DNA of 64,000 bases from Flavobacterium sp. (GCA_023251135.1 JAHEZJ010000014.1:59613-123612); one strand, 5' to 3'. Numbered from the stretch's first letter, positions 43,129 to 53,293 are shown. The notes: generated by a model from the letters alone, not told the origin. Numbers and translations: made by a program.

Positions 43129-44109
43129 ATGAAAAACAGTAAACCCCTGATTATTTTTGGCGAAGCAATTTTGCCGGGTGAGAATAAAACGATAAACGTT
43201 GAAATTGCGCGCCTGCACACCACCACAAAACTTAATATTCCGGTTATTGTACGCCGTTCTAAAATAGAAGGTCCTGTTGTTTTATTTTCGGCAGGAATCC
43301 ACGGCGACGAGATCAACGGTGTCGAAGTGGTCCGACAAATTATCAGCAAAAAAATCAATCGCCCTTCGAGAGGAACTATTATTTGCATCCCTATTATCAA
43401 TATGTACGGTTTTGTAAATAAATCGAGAGAGTTTCCTGACGGACGTGACCTGAACCGGGTTTTTCCGGGAAGTAAAAAAGGTTCTCTGGCAAGCCGTTTT
43501 GCTTATCATATTGTGGCCGAAATTTTACCGATTATCGATTATGCAGTTGATTTTCATGCCGGAGGAGCAAGCCGTTTTAATGCCCCGCAGATTAGAATCA
43601 CGCAGAACAATCCCGAGTTGAAAACACTTGCCGATGTGTTTAACGCGCCTTTTACTTTATACTCTAAAAATATCAACGGTTCTTTCCGAAATACCTGCGA
43701 AAAAGCCAATGTAAAAATGCTGCTTTTTGAAGGAGGAAAATCGCTGGATATTAATGATTTTGTTGCAAATGAAGGGGTAAAGGGAGCAAAGCGTTTGTTG
43801 CATTATTTAAAAATGCTGGATTCGAAACAGCTGGTGGAAATAGAGGATGAGCCTTCGATTTATATTAAAAATTCGGTTTGGCTGCGTGCCAAATGCTCAG
43901 GCCTGCTGCACGATTATAACAGGATTGGACGTTTTGTAACCAAAGGAACTATCTTAGCCATTATTACAGATCCGTTTGGTAAATTTGAACAAAAAGTAAA
44001 AGCACCTCATGACGGATTTGTGATTAACGCCAATCACTCGCCGATCGTGTACGAAGGGGACGCCATTTACCATATGTCTAAAAACAGTGATGAACATGCC
44101 GACGAATAA
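43129..44109 (+). CDS. Succinylglutamate desuccinylase/aspartoacylase family protein
   Basis: The 326-residue zinc carboxypeptidase-fold protein has IHGDEINGVE (57-66; zinc ligands His58 and Glu61), DLNRVFPG (107-114) and DFHAGG (141-146; zinc ligand His143). AstE/AspA relatives hydrolyse N-acyl amino acids, and more distant members deacylate other amides. The substrate is unknown. Its 3' end overlaps the start of the 5-formyl-THF cyclo-ligase gene by about 20 nt. It is divergent from uvrC. Confidence 0.9.
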   Translation: MKNSKPLIIFGEAILPGENKTINVEIARLHTTTKLNIPVIVRRSKIEGPVVLFSAGIHGDEINGVEVVRQIISKKINRPSRGTIICIPIINMYGFVNKSREFPDGRDLNRVFPGSKKGSLASRFAYHIVAEILPIIDYAVDFHAGGASRFNAPQIRITQNNPELKTLADVFNAPFTLYSKNINGSFRNTCEKANVKMLLFEGGKSLDINDFVANEGVKGAKRLLHYLKMLDSKQLVEIEDEPSIYIKNSVWLRAKCSGLLHDYNRIGRFVTKGTILAIITDPFGKFEQKVKAPHDGFVINANHSPIVYEGDAIYHMSKNSDEHADE

Positions 44110-44671
44110 AAAAGAGTTACGATTACACTATAAAAGCCTTCGAAAAGAACTTTCGGAAAATGATATCGAAGAAAAAAGTCTGGCTATTGCCAATGCTTTA
44201 ATCCAATTGCCCATTTGGGATAAAACTTATTACCACGTTTTTCTTCCGATTGAGGAACAGCGGGAAGTCAATACCGAATATGTTTTGCATTTGCTTTCGG
44301 GAAAAGATAAAGAAATAGTGGTTTCAAAAAGTGATTTTGAAACCCGGGGCATGACCCATTTTTTGTTGACGGACAATACGAGAATCAAGAAAAACGAATA
44401 CAATATTCCGGAACCCGTAAATGGTTTGCCTGTCCCGTCTGAAACCATTGAAGTAGTTTTTGTGCCGCTTTTAGTTTTTGATGGCTTTGGAAATCGGGTA
44501 GGTTATGGAAAAGGTTTTTACGATAAGTTTCTTGCGGAATGCAAACCGGAGACGATCAAGATTGGACTTTCCTTTTTTGAAGCCGAGCATCAGATTGCAG
44601 ATGTCTTTGAAGCAGATGTGAAGCTGGATTACTGTGTGACGCCTTTAAAAACCTATACTTTTGGATTGTAA
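44090..44671 (+). CDS. 5-formyltetrahydrofolate cyclo-ligase
   Basis: The enzyme converts 5-formyl-THF to 5,10-methenyl-THF with ATP, returning folate to the C1 pool. The protein is about 193 residues, normal for the family. Signatures are KKELRLHYKSLRKEL near the N-terminus, VFVPLLVFDGFGNRVGYGKGFYDKFL (the MTHFS motif) and the C-terminal LDYCVTP. The start could be GTG at 44087 or ATG at 44090 or 44096; the first in-frame ATG is used. It overlaps the deacylase gene. Confidence 0.93.
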   Translation: MNMPTNKKELRLHYKSLRKELSENDIEEKSLAIANALIQLPIWDKTYYHVFLPIEEQREVNTEYVLHLLSGKDKEIVVSKSDFETRGMTHFLLTDNTRIKKNEYNIPEPVNGLPVPSETIEVVFVPLLVFDGFGNRVGYGKGFYDKFLAECKPETIKIGLSFFEAEHQIADVFEADVKLDYCVTPLKTYTFGL

Positions 44672-44771
44672 ACCGTAGAAGCGATATAAGTAAATTTATT
44701 ACTCAAATAGTCTGAAGTCTAATTTTTCTTATAGCATTTATGTGATTTTGAAACAATTAGAGCCTAAAATG

Positions 44772-44812
44772 AAAATCCCAAATACCATTTTAAAATTGGT
44801 ATTTGGGATTTT
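44772..44812. terminator. Bidirectional intrinsic terminator
   Basis: A 16-bp perfect stem (44772-44787 with 44797-44812) lies between the convergent cyclo-ligase and BatE genes, with T/A runs on both sides. Confidence 0.85.
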
Positions 44813-44834
44813 TTATTTGAGTTTTGAAGAAATT

Positions 44835-45584
44835 TTATTTTACTTCTTTAATGGTTGAAGCATCAATCCAGCCTTCTGTTCCGTCCGTTAATTCGATTTT
44901 TTTCCAGCCTCCAACAGTTTCTAAAACGTAGACTTTGGCTCCTTCATGTAACAAAGTAATGGCAGAGCCTGCTTTTTGCGGTTCACTGCGAATTTCACTC
45001 AATTCGGCAAAAACAATTGCAGGACGATCGTTGTCAAAATGATTTTTTTCAGACATTCCTGCCGAAACACTTAAAAGCAAAGCTACCAAAAGAACAAACA
45101 TTCCAATGAAGTAAATTCTTTTCGAAAGGGTCAGCTGAGAAAAGTAATAGCCAATAAAAGTCAATAAGAAGGCGAAAGCAATTGCGATCGAAATGATAGC
45201 CCAGGTATTGTAATTGAAGATACCGGTAAAGTTTTGAATCAGTTTTGCGAAGCCTACTTTTGGAACTTCTTTGATTTCGTCAATGGTTAGTTTCTTGGCA
45301 AATTTTAAGTTGTTTAAGGTCTCCGGATCATGTGGTTTTAAGACCAGTGCTTTTTCGTAGTTATAGATCGAAGGAGCGACTTTGTTTAATTTGTAATAAC
45401 TGTTTGCCAGATTAAAATACAATTCTGCCGATTGCTGTTTGTCTTCTTTGATAATGCTTTCATATACATCAACGGCTTGTTGATATTGTCCTTTTTGATA
45501 CAACGCATTTCCCTTTTCAAAGCTGCTCTGAGCAAAGAAAACCTGAGTAATTAATAAAAAAAGGTACACGACTATGTTTTTCAT
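44835..45584 (-). CDS. batE: BatE-like TPR/SH3 membrane protein
   Basis: The 249-residue protein has a signal peptide and tetratricopeptide repeats at about 20-105 (ALYQKGQYQQAVDVYESII, AELYFNLANSYYKLNKVAPSIYNYEKALVL). Two transmembrane segments follow at about 130-180, and a C-terminal bacterial SH3-like domain (ALVFA-type strands: SAITLLHEGAKVYVLETVGGWKKIEL). It is last of the moxR-bat operon, 60 nt after batD. Bat proteins were named for Bacteroides aerotolerance and are thought to act in envelope stress. Confidence 0.85.
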   Translation of the reverse strand: MKNIVVYLFLLITQVFFAQSSFEKGNALYQKGQYQQAVDVYESIIKEDKQQSAELYFNLANSYYKLNKVAPSIYNYEKALVLKPHDPETLNNLKFAKKLTIDEIKEVPKVGFAKLIQNFTGIFNYNTWAIISIAIAFAFLLTFIGYYFSQLTLSKRIYFIGMFVLLVALLLSVSAGMSEKNHFDNDRPAIVFAELSEIRSEPQKAGSAITLLHEGAKVYVLETVGGWKKIELTDGTEGWIDASTIKEVK

Positions 45585-45643
45585 TTTATTTCTTTTAAAT
45601 CCGACCGATTTTTAAAACCAGTCGGATTTGAGTTTATTTAAGT

Positions 45644-47398
45644 TTAAACAATTTGCTTTTCTAAATCCGAAATGATCAAAACAGCTTTGTCAAAATCCTG
45701 CTGGATTGACGCGCTTGATGCCGGAGCATATCTTGCGAATTCACAGTTTTCAGTCAGATCAATAAAACTCTGTACAGATTCCGGGTTGGCACTTCTGGAC
45801 AGTAACAATTCGCGAATATTATCCTTACTCATTTCTGAGGTTTCAATATGCAGTTTTGCTTTCAGGAAATTGTGCATTGCTTTTTCCAGCGCGATATAAA
45901 ATGGTTCTTTGTTGTTAAGCTGTTTTTTAGCTTCAGATAAATATTTCTTCGCCAGCTTGTTGTTCATTTTAATACGGTTTCCGGTAACATCACCGTCAAT
46001 GGCTTCTTTTCGTTTCTTAGCCAGAATAATAATTGGCAGAATAACGAAAGGCAGGTACAATAAAATATAGTACAAATTAGAGCCGTAAAAATCGTTTTTA
46101 GCAATAGCTACTAAAGTTGTTTTAGGCTTGATGTATTTAAATTGTTCTGTTTTTGCAATTACGTTTTTAGAGGCGTGTGCCGTAGCATTTGCTTCTGCCT
46201 GCATCGGACCGTCTAAAACATCAATCATAATTTCCTGAGAAGTGATCGTTTTATAGGAACCGGTACTCAAATCAAAATAAGAAAATTGCATCGGTTTGAT
46301 CGCATACTTCCCTTTGTATTGTGGAATGATGGTGTATTTGTCGCTAATTTTTCCAGACATTCCCGACAGTGAAGTGGTTACCTTTTCGTCGTGTACAGGA
46401 TCGTACATTTCTAAGGCATTAGGCACGACAGGTTTTGGCAATGTAAACAACTTCATGTTCCCGTTTCCGGTGGCACTCACAAACAAGTCAAGGCTTTCTC
46501 CGTTCTTCAAAGTTGTTTTAGAAGGGGTCACCGTAAAATTAAATTTACCCACTGCACCTCCAAAACCTTCAGGTTTCGTAGCTTCCGGCAAAGGACGTAC
46601 GTTGATTGTTTTAGCACCTGCTGAAACCACTTTGTTGTCGTCGCTTACAATCATCTGACCAAACATATCACGACGGTTGGTTGGCAGCTGCACACCTATG
46701 TCCAGTGAAAGCGGTTCAATAGTAAGTCTTCCTGATTTTTGAGGATATAAAATGGTCTTTTTTAAGATAACATAATAACATCTTTGCCCCTGATAACTTC
46801 CCTGTTCAACAGCCAGTTGTTTGATATCGATATTCTGATTCCAGAAGTCGTTGTATTTAGGTTTTGCCAGTTCTTTAAAGCCTGTTACATTGATATAATT
46901 GAAATACAATTTGTATACCACCGTAATTGGTTCATTCAGATATGGATTTGTCTTTGAAATTTCGGCTACAAGATTGAGCATTTCATCGCCTGTACTGGAC
47001 CCTTGCGGTCTGTCATTCGGATCTCTTTCCTGTGCAACGGCATTGGTTACCACAATCTTTAAAGGTGCCGTTTTGTAAACCTGACCATTGTATTCAATTG
47101 CGGCCTGTTTGATCGTTACAGTCCCTTTGCGGTCGGGCTGTAAAATATAAGAATAGATTTTTTGAAAAGAACTTCTTCCATTAATCCAGGACTGACTTAT
47201 TTGCTGGCTGGGTCCGGCTACAATTTTAAAACCATCAAATGTAGGCTGGTCAAAGTTGTCTCCATCCACATTCATGATGAAGTCAATACGCAGTCTTTCA
47301 TTCACGCCAAGCGTGTTCTTGCTTACTTTGGCTTCAAATTGAACCTGAGCCATAAGCCCCTGAAAAGTGAATAGTAATAGAATTAAATATCTTTTCAT
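45644..47398 (-). CDS. batD: BatD-like protein
   Basis: The 584-residue protein has a signal peptide (MKRYLILLLFTFQGLMAQ) and a long periplasmic beta-rich region with the BatD pattern (LGVNERLRIDFIMNVDGDNFDQPTFDGFKIVAGPSQQISQS). A transmembrane segment lies at about 430-455 (LYYILLYLPFVILPIIILAKK), then a cytoplasmic helical tail. It belongs with the VWA proteins BatA and BatB upstream and is thought to assemble with them at the membrane. Confidence 0.92.
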   Translation of the reverse strand: MKRYLILLLFTFQGLMAQVQFEAKVSKNTLGVNERLRIDFIMNVDGDNFDQPTFDGFKIVAGPSQQISQSWINGRSSFQKIYSYILQPDRKGTVTIKQAAIEYNGQVYKTAPLKIVVTNAVAQERDPNDRPQGSSTGDEMLNLVAEISKTNPYLNEPITVVYKLYFNYINVTGFKELAKPKYNDFWNQNIDIKQLAVEQGSYQGQRCYYVILKKTILYPQKSGRLTIEPLSLDIGVQLPTNRRDMFGQMIVSDDNKVVSAGAKTINVRPLPEATKPEGFGGAVGKFNFTVTPSKTTLKNGESLDLFVSATGNGNMKLFTLPKPVVPNALEMYDPVHDEKVTTSLSGMSGKISDKYTIIPQYKGKYAIKPMQFSYFDLSTGSYKTITSQEIMIDVLDGPMQAEANATAHASKNVIAKTEQFKYIKPKTTLVAIAKNDFYGSNLYYILLYLPFVILPIIILAKKRKEAIDGDVTGNRIKMNNKLAKKYLSEAKKQLNNKEPFYIALEKAMHNFLKAKLHIETSEMSKDNIRELLLSRSANPESVQSFIDLTENCEFARYAPASSASIQQDFDKAVLIISDLEKQIV

Positions 47399-47496
47399 TA
47401 CTTGTTTAATCGGTTTGTTGTTTATAGTTTGTTGTTGGTTGTTTGTAGTTTATGGTTGGTTTAAGAACTATAAACTATAAACGACAAACAATCGGT

Positions 47497-48270
47497 CTAC
47501 CAGTCTTTTTCTGTTTTTTTAGGGTTACCTTTTACCTTTTGGGCATTTACTTTGTCCTGAATTTTCTTTTCTTCGTTGTTTACCGCATCTAGTAAATTCT
47601 GAACTCTTTCTTTGGATATTCCTCCCGGCATTGGTTTTGGCTCCCCTTTGTTGTCGGATTTGTCATCTTTCTTAGGGTCGTTTTTGCCGTCTTTTTTATC
47701 CTTGTCTTTGTCGCCTTTATCGTCTTTCTTCTGATCGTCTTTTCCGTCCTTTTTGTCTTTATTGTCGCCGTCTTTTTTCTGATCGTCTTTTTTGTCGTTC
47801 TTTTTATCCTTATTCTTGTCTTTGTTTTTATCGTTTTTCGGAGGATTTTCTTTTAATTTTTGTTTGGCCAAAGCATAGTTGTAACGCGATTCTTCGTCAG
47901 TCGGATCGTTGCGCAAAGCTTCTTTGTAGGCTTCAACGGCCTGAGTATAATTTTTCTCTTTCATGAAAACATTTCCTAAGTTGTGAAATGCTTTGTGTTT
48001 TTCAGGTCTTGTTTTTGAATTTTTGATGGCTTTCGCGTAAGCAAACTTGGCTTCAGAAGCTTGATTTTGTCTGTAAATTGTATTTCCCAGATTATAAGGG
48101 GCAGTCGCGCGTTTTGGGAATTTTGACTCAGAAATTCTGTAGTTGGCTTCGGCATCAGTAAATTTATTCTGCTTATATTCCTCATTGGCGTCAGGCAATG
48201 TTTTGTCTTTCTCCTGAGCAGAAACTGCCAAAGAAAATGTTAGTAAAATATAAAGAAGTAAATTTTTCAT
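47497..48270 (-). CDS. batC: BatC-like TPR protein with a Lys/Asp-rich region
   Basis: The 257-residue protein has a signal peptide (cleavage near residue 18) and three TPR-type repeats (about 27-130). A roughly 65-residue tract of almost only Lys and Asp with some Asn and Gly (about 147-212) precedes the conserved C-terminal ISKERVQNLLDAVNNEEKKIQDKV. That ending is typical of BatC. The charged linker is probably disordered. It sits in the bat operon, 121 nt after batB. Confidence 0.9.
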   Translation of the reverse strand: MKNLLLYILLTFSLAVSAQEKDKTLPDANEEYKQNKFTDAEANYRISESKFPKRATAPYNLGNTIYRQNQASEAKFAYAKAIKNSKTRPEKHKAFHNLGNVFMKEKNYTQAVEAYKEALRNDPTDEESRYNYALAKQKLKENPPKNDKNKDKNKDKKNDKKDDQKKDGDNKDKKDGKDDQKKDDKGDKDKDKKDGKNDPKKDDKSDNKGEPKPMPGGISKERVQNLLDAVNNEEKKIQDKVNAQKVKGNPKKTEKDW

Positions 48271-48391
48271 TCTAATTTTTTATGTTTTTAGTGGGCCACA
48301 AATTGTACCAATTGGCACTAATTTAATTGTTTCTTATTTTTGAATCTCACAAAGACATTTTTTACTTTGTGTAATTAGTGGCTAACTTTAA

Positions 48392-49426
48392 TTATTTCTT
48401 TTCGTTAAATAAATTCAACTCTTTAATCCAGTTTGTTTTTCTTTCTAAAAGGAAAATATCTAAAAACAACAACAGAAAGGCGAATCCGATGAACCACTGA
48501 AATTGGGATTGAAAATCGGCCATTTGAGTAGCTTCAAATTCTGTTTTCTGGATATTGTTCAGGGCATTCTTGACGTATTCCAGAACTTCCTTTGTATTCC
48601 CGCCGTAAACATAGCCACCTTTAGTCGCTTTTGCAATAGTTTTTAAACCTTCCTGATTTAATTTTGTAATAACCGTCTCTCCGTTTTGGTCTTTTTGATA
48701 GCTTCTGACTACTCCGTTTTCTTTTAACGGAATGGTACTTCCTTTTTCAGTTCCAACACCAACGGTAATGATTTTCATTCCCATTTTATTGGCTTCTTCG
48801 GCAGCGGCTGAGGCACCTTCAGAGTGGTCTTCTCCGTCCGAAATCAAAATCAACAGTTTGCTGGTTTTACTTTTTTCGTCAAAATAAGTCGAAGACAATC
48901 GAATGGCTTCGTCCAGCGAAGTTCCCTGCGAGGAAACCATATCAGGAGTCATGCTTTGCAGAAACATTTTGGCCACGCTATAATCGGAGGTAATCGGTAA
49001 AACCGGGAAAGCGCTTCCGGCATAGGCCACAATTCCAATTCTGTCGCTTCCTAAATTGTTGATGATTTGGGAAACCAATTGTTTACTTTTCTCCAAACGG
49101 CTTGGTGCAACATCTTCGGCAAGCATACTTTTTGAAACGTCAACGGCAAAAACAATATCGATACCTTCTCGTTTTACAGTTTCCATTTTGGTCCCAATCT
49201 TTGGATTCACCAATCCAATAATCAAACAGGCAAGTGCCAAAAGCAATACCGATAATTTTAATACAGGTTTAAAAACAGAACGTTCAGGGCTCAGTCTTTT
49301 TACCATTTCAAGATCACCAAATTCGCGTTGCTTTTTCTTCTTCCAATACATATTGAAAAGGAAAATACACGCCACAATCGGGAGTAAGAATAAAAGGTAT
49401 AAATATTTTTTTTCGTCTAATTCCAT
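48392..49426 (-). CDS. batB: BatB-like von Willebrand A protein
   Basis: The 344-residue protein has N-terminal transmembrane segments (about 8-25 and 55-75), a VWA domain (90-280) and a C-terminal transmembrane segment (about 310-328). The metal-ion-dependent adhesion site is intact: DVSKSMLAEDV (DxSxS) and ISDGEDHSEG. The domain faces the periplasm, judged by the membrane helices on both sides. It pairs with BatA, a second VWA protein, 140 nt upstream. Confidence 0.92.
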   Translation of the reverse strand: MELDEKKYLYLLFLLPIVACIFLFNMYWKKKKQREFGDLEMVKRLSPERSVFKPVLKLSVLLLALACLIIGLVNPKIGTKMETVKREGIDIVFAVDVSKSMLAEDVAPSRLEKSKQLVSQIINNLGSDRIGIVAYAGSAFPVLPITSDYSVAKMFLQSMTPDMVSSQGTSLDEAIRLSSTYFDEKSKTSKLLILISDGEDHSEGASAAAEEANKMGMKIITVGVGTEKGSTIPLKENGVVRSYQKDQNGETVITKLNQEGLKTIAKATKGGYVYGGNTKEVLEYVKNALNNIQKTEFEATQMADFQSQFQWFIGFAFLLLFLDIFLLERKTNWIKELNLFNEKK

Positions 49427-49566
49427 ATAATTTTTAAAATTCCAATCCCATCGTTGAGGGGATAAATTCCAAATTCCAACTTTTTTCTAATTTTCAATAC
49501 TTAAATTCCAAATTCCAGTTTTGTTATTTGGTATTTAAATTTTGGAATTTTTTGATTTTTCCAAAA

Positions 49567-50568
49567 TCAAATAAAGCTTCTGTAAACCGTATTTCGTAAA
49601 CCTACTTCCAATAATAGTAAAAAGGCTGCTAATAAAACAAATCCTCTGTACTTTTCATCGTAATCGTAGAATTTTAACTCTTGTATTTCAGTAGTTTCTA
49701 ACTTATTGATTGCATTGTATATTTCGGCCAATCGATCGTTGCTTGTGGCTCTAAAATAAGTTCCGTCTGTTTTACGGGCGATGCTTTTCATGAGTTGTTC
49801 GTCGATTTCTACTTTTTGCATTTTAAATAAGAAACCTCCGTTTGGCGCGTATGCATATGGAGACAGAGCCATTCCGTTGGTACCAATTCCAATGGTATAT
49901 ACTTTTATTCCGTATTGTTTTGCAATGTCTGAAGCGGTTTCAGGCTCGATAAAACCGGCGTTGTTTACACCATCGGTCATTAAAATAATGACACGGCTTT
50001 TTGCCTTACTGTCTTTTAAGCGGTTTACAGCTGTTGCCAATCCCATTCCAATTCCAGTTCCGTCTTGCAGTACCGTATCGTATTTGATTCCTTTTATGGC
50101 TTCTAATATAATGGCTTTGTCACTTGTAACAGGCGTTTTGGTGTAGGCTTCTGAGGCATATAATACCAATCCGATCCTGTCATTAGGTCTTTCTTCAACA
50201 AAATCTGCAGCCACTCTTTTTAAAGCTTCCATACGGTTTGGCTTTAAATCTTTGGCCAGCATACTCCCCGAAACGTCAATTGCCATTACAATATCGATTC
50301 CTTTTGTGGTTTTAGTCTGATTGCTGATGTCAACCGTTCTTGGTCTTGCTAAAGCAATGATTAAAGAGCTTAAGGCAATAACCCTGAAAACATATAAACA
50401 AGGTTTTAATCTGGTCAGCAGTGATTCGCTGTTTTTGAAACCCTGCGTTGAACTCATCTTTAAAGTCGCCGACTGCTGGTTGCGTTTCCAGAAGAACCAG
50501 GCGATCGCAATTGGAATTAACAGAAATAACCAAAAGAATTCCGGATTTAAAAAAGTTATCTTATTCAT
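49567..50568 (-). CDS. batA: BatA-like von Willebrand A protein
   Basis: The 333-residue protein has the same design as BatB: N-terminal hydrophobic segments, a VWA domain with DVSGSMLAKDL (DxSxS) and MTDGVNNAG, and a C-terminal transmembrane helix. Its start overlaps the upstream stop codon by 1 nt (TAATG), so the two are translationally coupled. BatA and BatB are thought to act downstream of MoxR in envelope maintenance. Confidence 0.93.
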   Translation of the reverse strand: MNKITFLNPEFFWLFLLIPIAIAWFFWKRNQQSATLKMSSTQGFKNSESLLTRLKPCLYVFRVIALSSLIIALARPRTVDISNQTKTTKGIDIVMAIDVSGSMLAKDLKPNRMEALKRVAADFVEERPNDRIGLVLYASEAYTKTPVTSDKAIILEAIKGIKYDTVLQDGTGIGMGLATAVNRLKDSKAKSRVIILMTDGVNNAGFIEPETASDIAKQYGIKVYTIGIGTNGMALSPYAYAPNGGFLFKMQKVEIDEQLMKSIARKTDGTYFRATSNDRLAEIYNAINKLETTEIQELKFYDYDEKYRGFVLLAAFLLLLEVGLRNTVYRSFI

Positions 50569-52202
50569 TAGTTACTCGCTTTTCTAAGTTCGACAGAATT
50601 TAATATTCTGGTTGTAATATCATTCGCATAAGTGTCTCCTTCTTCGTGTAAAATCAGGATTTGTTGTAATCCCTGATCCTGTTTAAAGAGTAAAAGTTCA
50701 TAATATGCTTTTGAGCTTGTTTTGTCAATCGGATTGAAGACCGTCATGGTTCCGTATCCTTTTAGTCCCTGAACGCCTTCGTTGGTTTGAAAATCTTCTT
50801 GTTTTACAATAATATTTTGTCCGCCCTGAGCTTCAATAACTTTTAGAGAACCTTCTAATGCTTTGGCCAGATCAAGTTCTACCGGATTTTTAAATTTGCT
50901 TGTTGAAACGGTTACATAGAAATTACCCACCATGCTTCCATAAGCAAAAAGCTGCATTTCTTTGATGAGCGCCATGGTTTCTTTCGGAAGCACTTTCTGC
51001 GTATCCATACGTTTTAAAACCTTTGGCGTCTCGATTAAAATACCCGGATTTCCGTACTCACTTTTTACCCATTCTCCCTCTAATAATTCTTTCGACGGAT
51101 GTCCGATTACATTATCTTTTACATAAGTGAAACCTTTGGTAACGATAAAAAAGGCTGTAGTAGCTAATACTAAAAACAAAACAGAGCCTACCGAAATCGC
51201 AATGCGTTTGTTGCGTTTCTTTAATAACTGCAGCTTAATCTGCTTTTGCTTTTGTGCTTCGTTCAACAATTGATCTTCTTCCTCTGCCGGAACTTCGGTT
51301 GGAATAGCATTATCAAGGGTTAAGATTACTTTTTGAATTTTATTTCGGTCTTCCGTAATTTCAAACTCTAAAGGTTTAGACTTCGCAAATTTTACCAAAT
51401 CCGCCTGACGCAGCACACGTTCTAAGTTTTCAACGGTTTCCGGAGTTAAAGTCATTTTCTTTTTGGTCGAAGCCGTTCTGATGGCCTGAATCAGTTCAGA
51501 AGTGGTGCTTTCCATGGCCGGAATGTGAATGGCTTCTTCGATATAGTTTCGGGCGATATCCGTTAGTTCACTGTAGTATTCTTTAATTTCGCCTTTTTGC
51601 ACCAATTCTTTTTGCTCCAGATTGTTTAGTAGGCTGGTCGCCTTTTCGATAGGTGTTTTGTAAACTTCCTCTTCTATCTTTTTCTTTTGGTGTTTCTTAA
51701 CGTACCAATATACAAAAGCACCAATGGCCAGAATTACAATCAGAATTAAAAGATAAAGCCACCATTTGCCCATGCCGCTATCGGCTGGAGTGATGTCTTT
51801 GATGTCGTACATTTTTTGTTGCAGGGTGTCGACTTTTACATTCGCCACTTCAACACGAATAGAATCTGTTAAGTAAGGTTTTTTGTCAATTAAAATCTTA
51901 ATGGCCGGAATGGTATATTTTCCGGAATCAAATTGTGTTAAACCATATTTTTTGATCAGTTCGTAAGTGTCATTTTTCTTTACGGTATCAATCGGATACG
52001 ATTGAATCACCTCTAAAGGACCTATGTTTTTTAGTTTCGGAAAAACAACGGTAGACTTCGAACTTACAACCGTTTTTAAGGTTAGTTTAAATTCGGCGCC
52101 AATTTTATTTTTTGTAGTATCAATGCTTGTCTCTACTTGTTTTTGTTGCGCAAAAACAGCGGAAGAAAGTAAAAATAAAAATATGTAAAATTTTAATTTC
52201 AT
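50568..52202 (-). CDS. Bat-operon membrane protein with two cytoplasmic helical regions
   Basis: From the ATG at 52202 this is a 544-residue protein with a signal peptide (MKLKFYIFLFLLSSAVFAQ). A periplasmic N-terminal domain, a transmembrane segment (about 145-170) and a charged coiled region (EEEDQLLNEAQKQKQIKLQ) follow. A second transmembrane segment and a C-terminal domain come last. It resembles the BatD-like or DUF4381-type component found between DUF58 and BatA in Bacteroidota. Starting at 52253 would add 17 residues before the signal. Confidence 0.8.
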   Translation of the reverse strand: MKLKFYIFLFLLSSAVFAQQKQVETSIDTTKNKIGAEFKLTLKTVVSSKSTVVFPKLKNIGPLEVIQSYPIDTVKKNDTYELIKKYGLTQFDSGKYTIPAIKILIDKKPYLTDSIRVEVANVKVDTLQQKMYDIKDITPADSGMGKWWLYLLILIVILAIGAFVYWYVKKHQKKKIEEEVYKTPIEKATSLLNNLEQKELVQKGEIKEYYSELTDIARNYIEEAIHIPAMESTTSELIQAIRTASTKKKMTLTPETVENLERVLRQADLVKFAKSKPLEFEITEDRNKIQKVILTLDNAIPTEVPAEEEDQLLNEAQKQKQIKLQLLKKRNKRIAISVGSVLFLVLATTAFFIVTKGFTYVKDNVIGHPSKELLEGEWVKSEYGNPGILIETPKVLKRMDTQKVLPKETMALIKEMQLFAYGSMVGNFYVTVSTSKFKNPVELDLAKALEGSLKVIEAQGGQNIIVKQEDFQTNEGVQGLKGYGTMTVFNPIDKTSSKAYYELLLFKQDQGLQQILILHEEGDTYANDITTRILNSVELRKASN

Positions 52203-52349
52203 TTGATTTTTGATTTCAGATTTTAGTCTAAAATGAATGCTTAAAAAGGACACGCGGATGACACAGATTTAAGCAGATTTTATTTTTTGGGATATTTATA
52301 TTCTTTAAAATCTAATATTCTAACAATCTAAGAAGTCTAACAATCTAAA

Positions 52350-53213
52350 TTATCTTGATTTGAAATAACCTAATAATTTGGTCACATAATTTTCGTCGAC
52401 TCTTGTATTTACGACTCCTGCTCCCGATTTGCTGAAAATATCTTTGAAATAGTTTACGCGCTCCTGGTAATGTTTTTCGTAATTGAGTCGCACTGTTTTT
52501 GAACCGGTATTGACTAATTGTACTTTCCCTGTTTCAGCATCAAGCATACTCACCATCCCTAAATTTGGAATTTTTTCCTCGCGGATATCGTATACGCGAA
52601 CGCCGGTTATGTCATGTTTTTTAGAAGCAATTTTTAAAGTCTGCTCGTAATTTTCAGACATAAAATCGGAAATCATAAAAACGATAGCTTTCTTTTTTTG
52701 TGTTCCGGACAGGAATTTCAAAGCTTGTGAAATATCGGTTTTGTGACTTTTAGGTTCAAATTCAATTAACTCACGAATGATTCGCAGTACATGAGAACGT
52801 CCTTTTTTTGGGGGAATATACAACTCTACATTGTCAGAGAATAATATTAAACCAATTTTATCATTATTTTGTGTAGCCGAAAAAGCCATCGTTGCCGCAA
52901 TCTCGGTGACGATGTCTTTTTTAAACTGACTTTTTGAACCAAAACCTTCAGAGCCCGAAATATCCACCATTAAAACCATGGTTAGTTCGCGTTCTTCTTC
53001 AAAAACTTTTACGTGGGCTTCATTGTAGCGCGCCGTTACATTCCAATCGATGTTACGAATGTCATCGCCATATTGGTATTGACGTACTTCACTAAAAGTC
53101 ATCCCTCGCCCTTTAAAGGAAGAGTGGTATTCTCCCGAAAAGATATGATTGCTCAGTCTTTTGGTTTTGATTTCTATTTTCCGTACTTTTTTTAAAAGCT
53201 CTTTTGTATCCAT
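52350..53213 (-). CDS. DUF58 domain protein of the moxR-bat operon
   Basis: The 287-residue protein has the DUF58 beginning (LSNHIFSGEYHSSFKGRGMTFSEVRQYQYGDDIRNIDWNVTARYNEAHVKVFEEERELTMVLMVDISGSEGF). A VWA-like DISGS metal motif follows at about residues 85-90. It is soluble, with no membrane segment. DUF58 and MoxR proteins are paired across bacteria and are thought to fold or insert metal into VWA partners. It lies 80 nt after moxR. Confidence 0.9.
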   Translation of the reverse strand: MDTKELLKKVRKIEIKTKRLSNHIFSGEYHSSFKGRGMTFSEVRQYQYGDDIRNIDWNVTARYNEAHVKVFEEERELTMVLMVDISGSEGFGSKSQFKKDIVTEIAATMAFSATQNNDKIGLILFSDNVELYIPPKKGRSHVLRIIRELIEFEPKSHKTDISQALKFLSGTQKKKAIVFMISDFMSENYEQTLKIASKKHDITGVRVYDIREEKIPNLGMVSMLDAETGKVQLVNTGSKTVRLNYEKHYQERVNYFKDIFSKSGAGVVNTRVDENYVTKLLGYFKSR

Positions 53214-53293
53214 TTCTTTAGTTTTCAGTCGCAGTTTTCAGTCGCAGTTTACTTAATAAGGGGGTTACTGTGACTGAAAACTGAAAACTATTT

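Noticed and set aside
44087-44095. GTG at 44087 as start of the cyclo-ligase gene
   Set aside because: ATG codons at 44090 and 44096 lie in the same frame, and ATG is favoured.
47625-47830. The Lys/Asp-rich tract in BatC as a frameshift or repeat expansion
   Set aside because: The open frame continues to a conserved BatC C-terminus, so it is a genuine low-complexity linker of the family.
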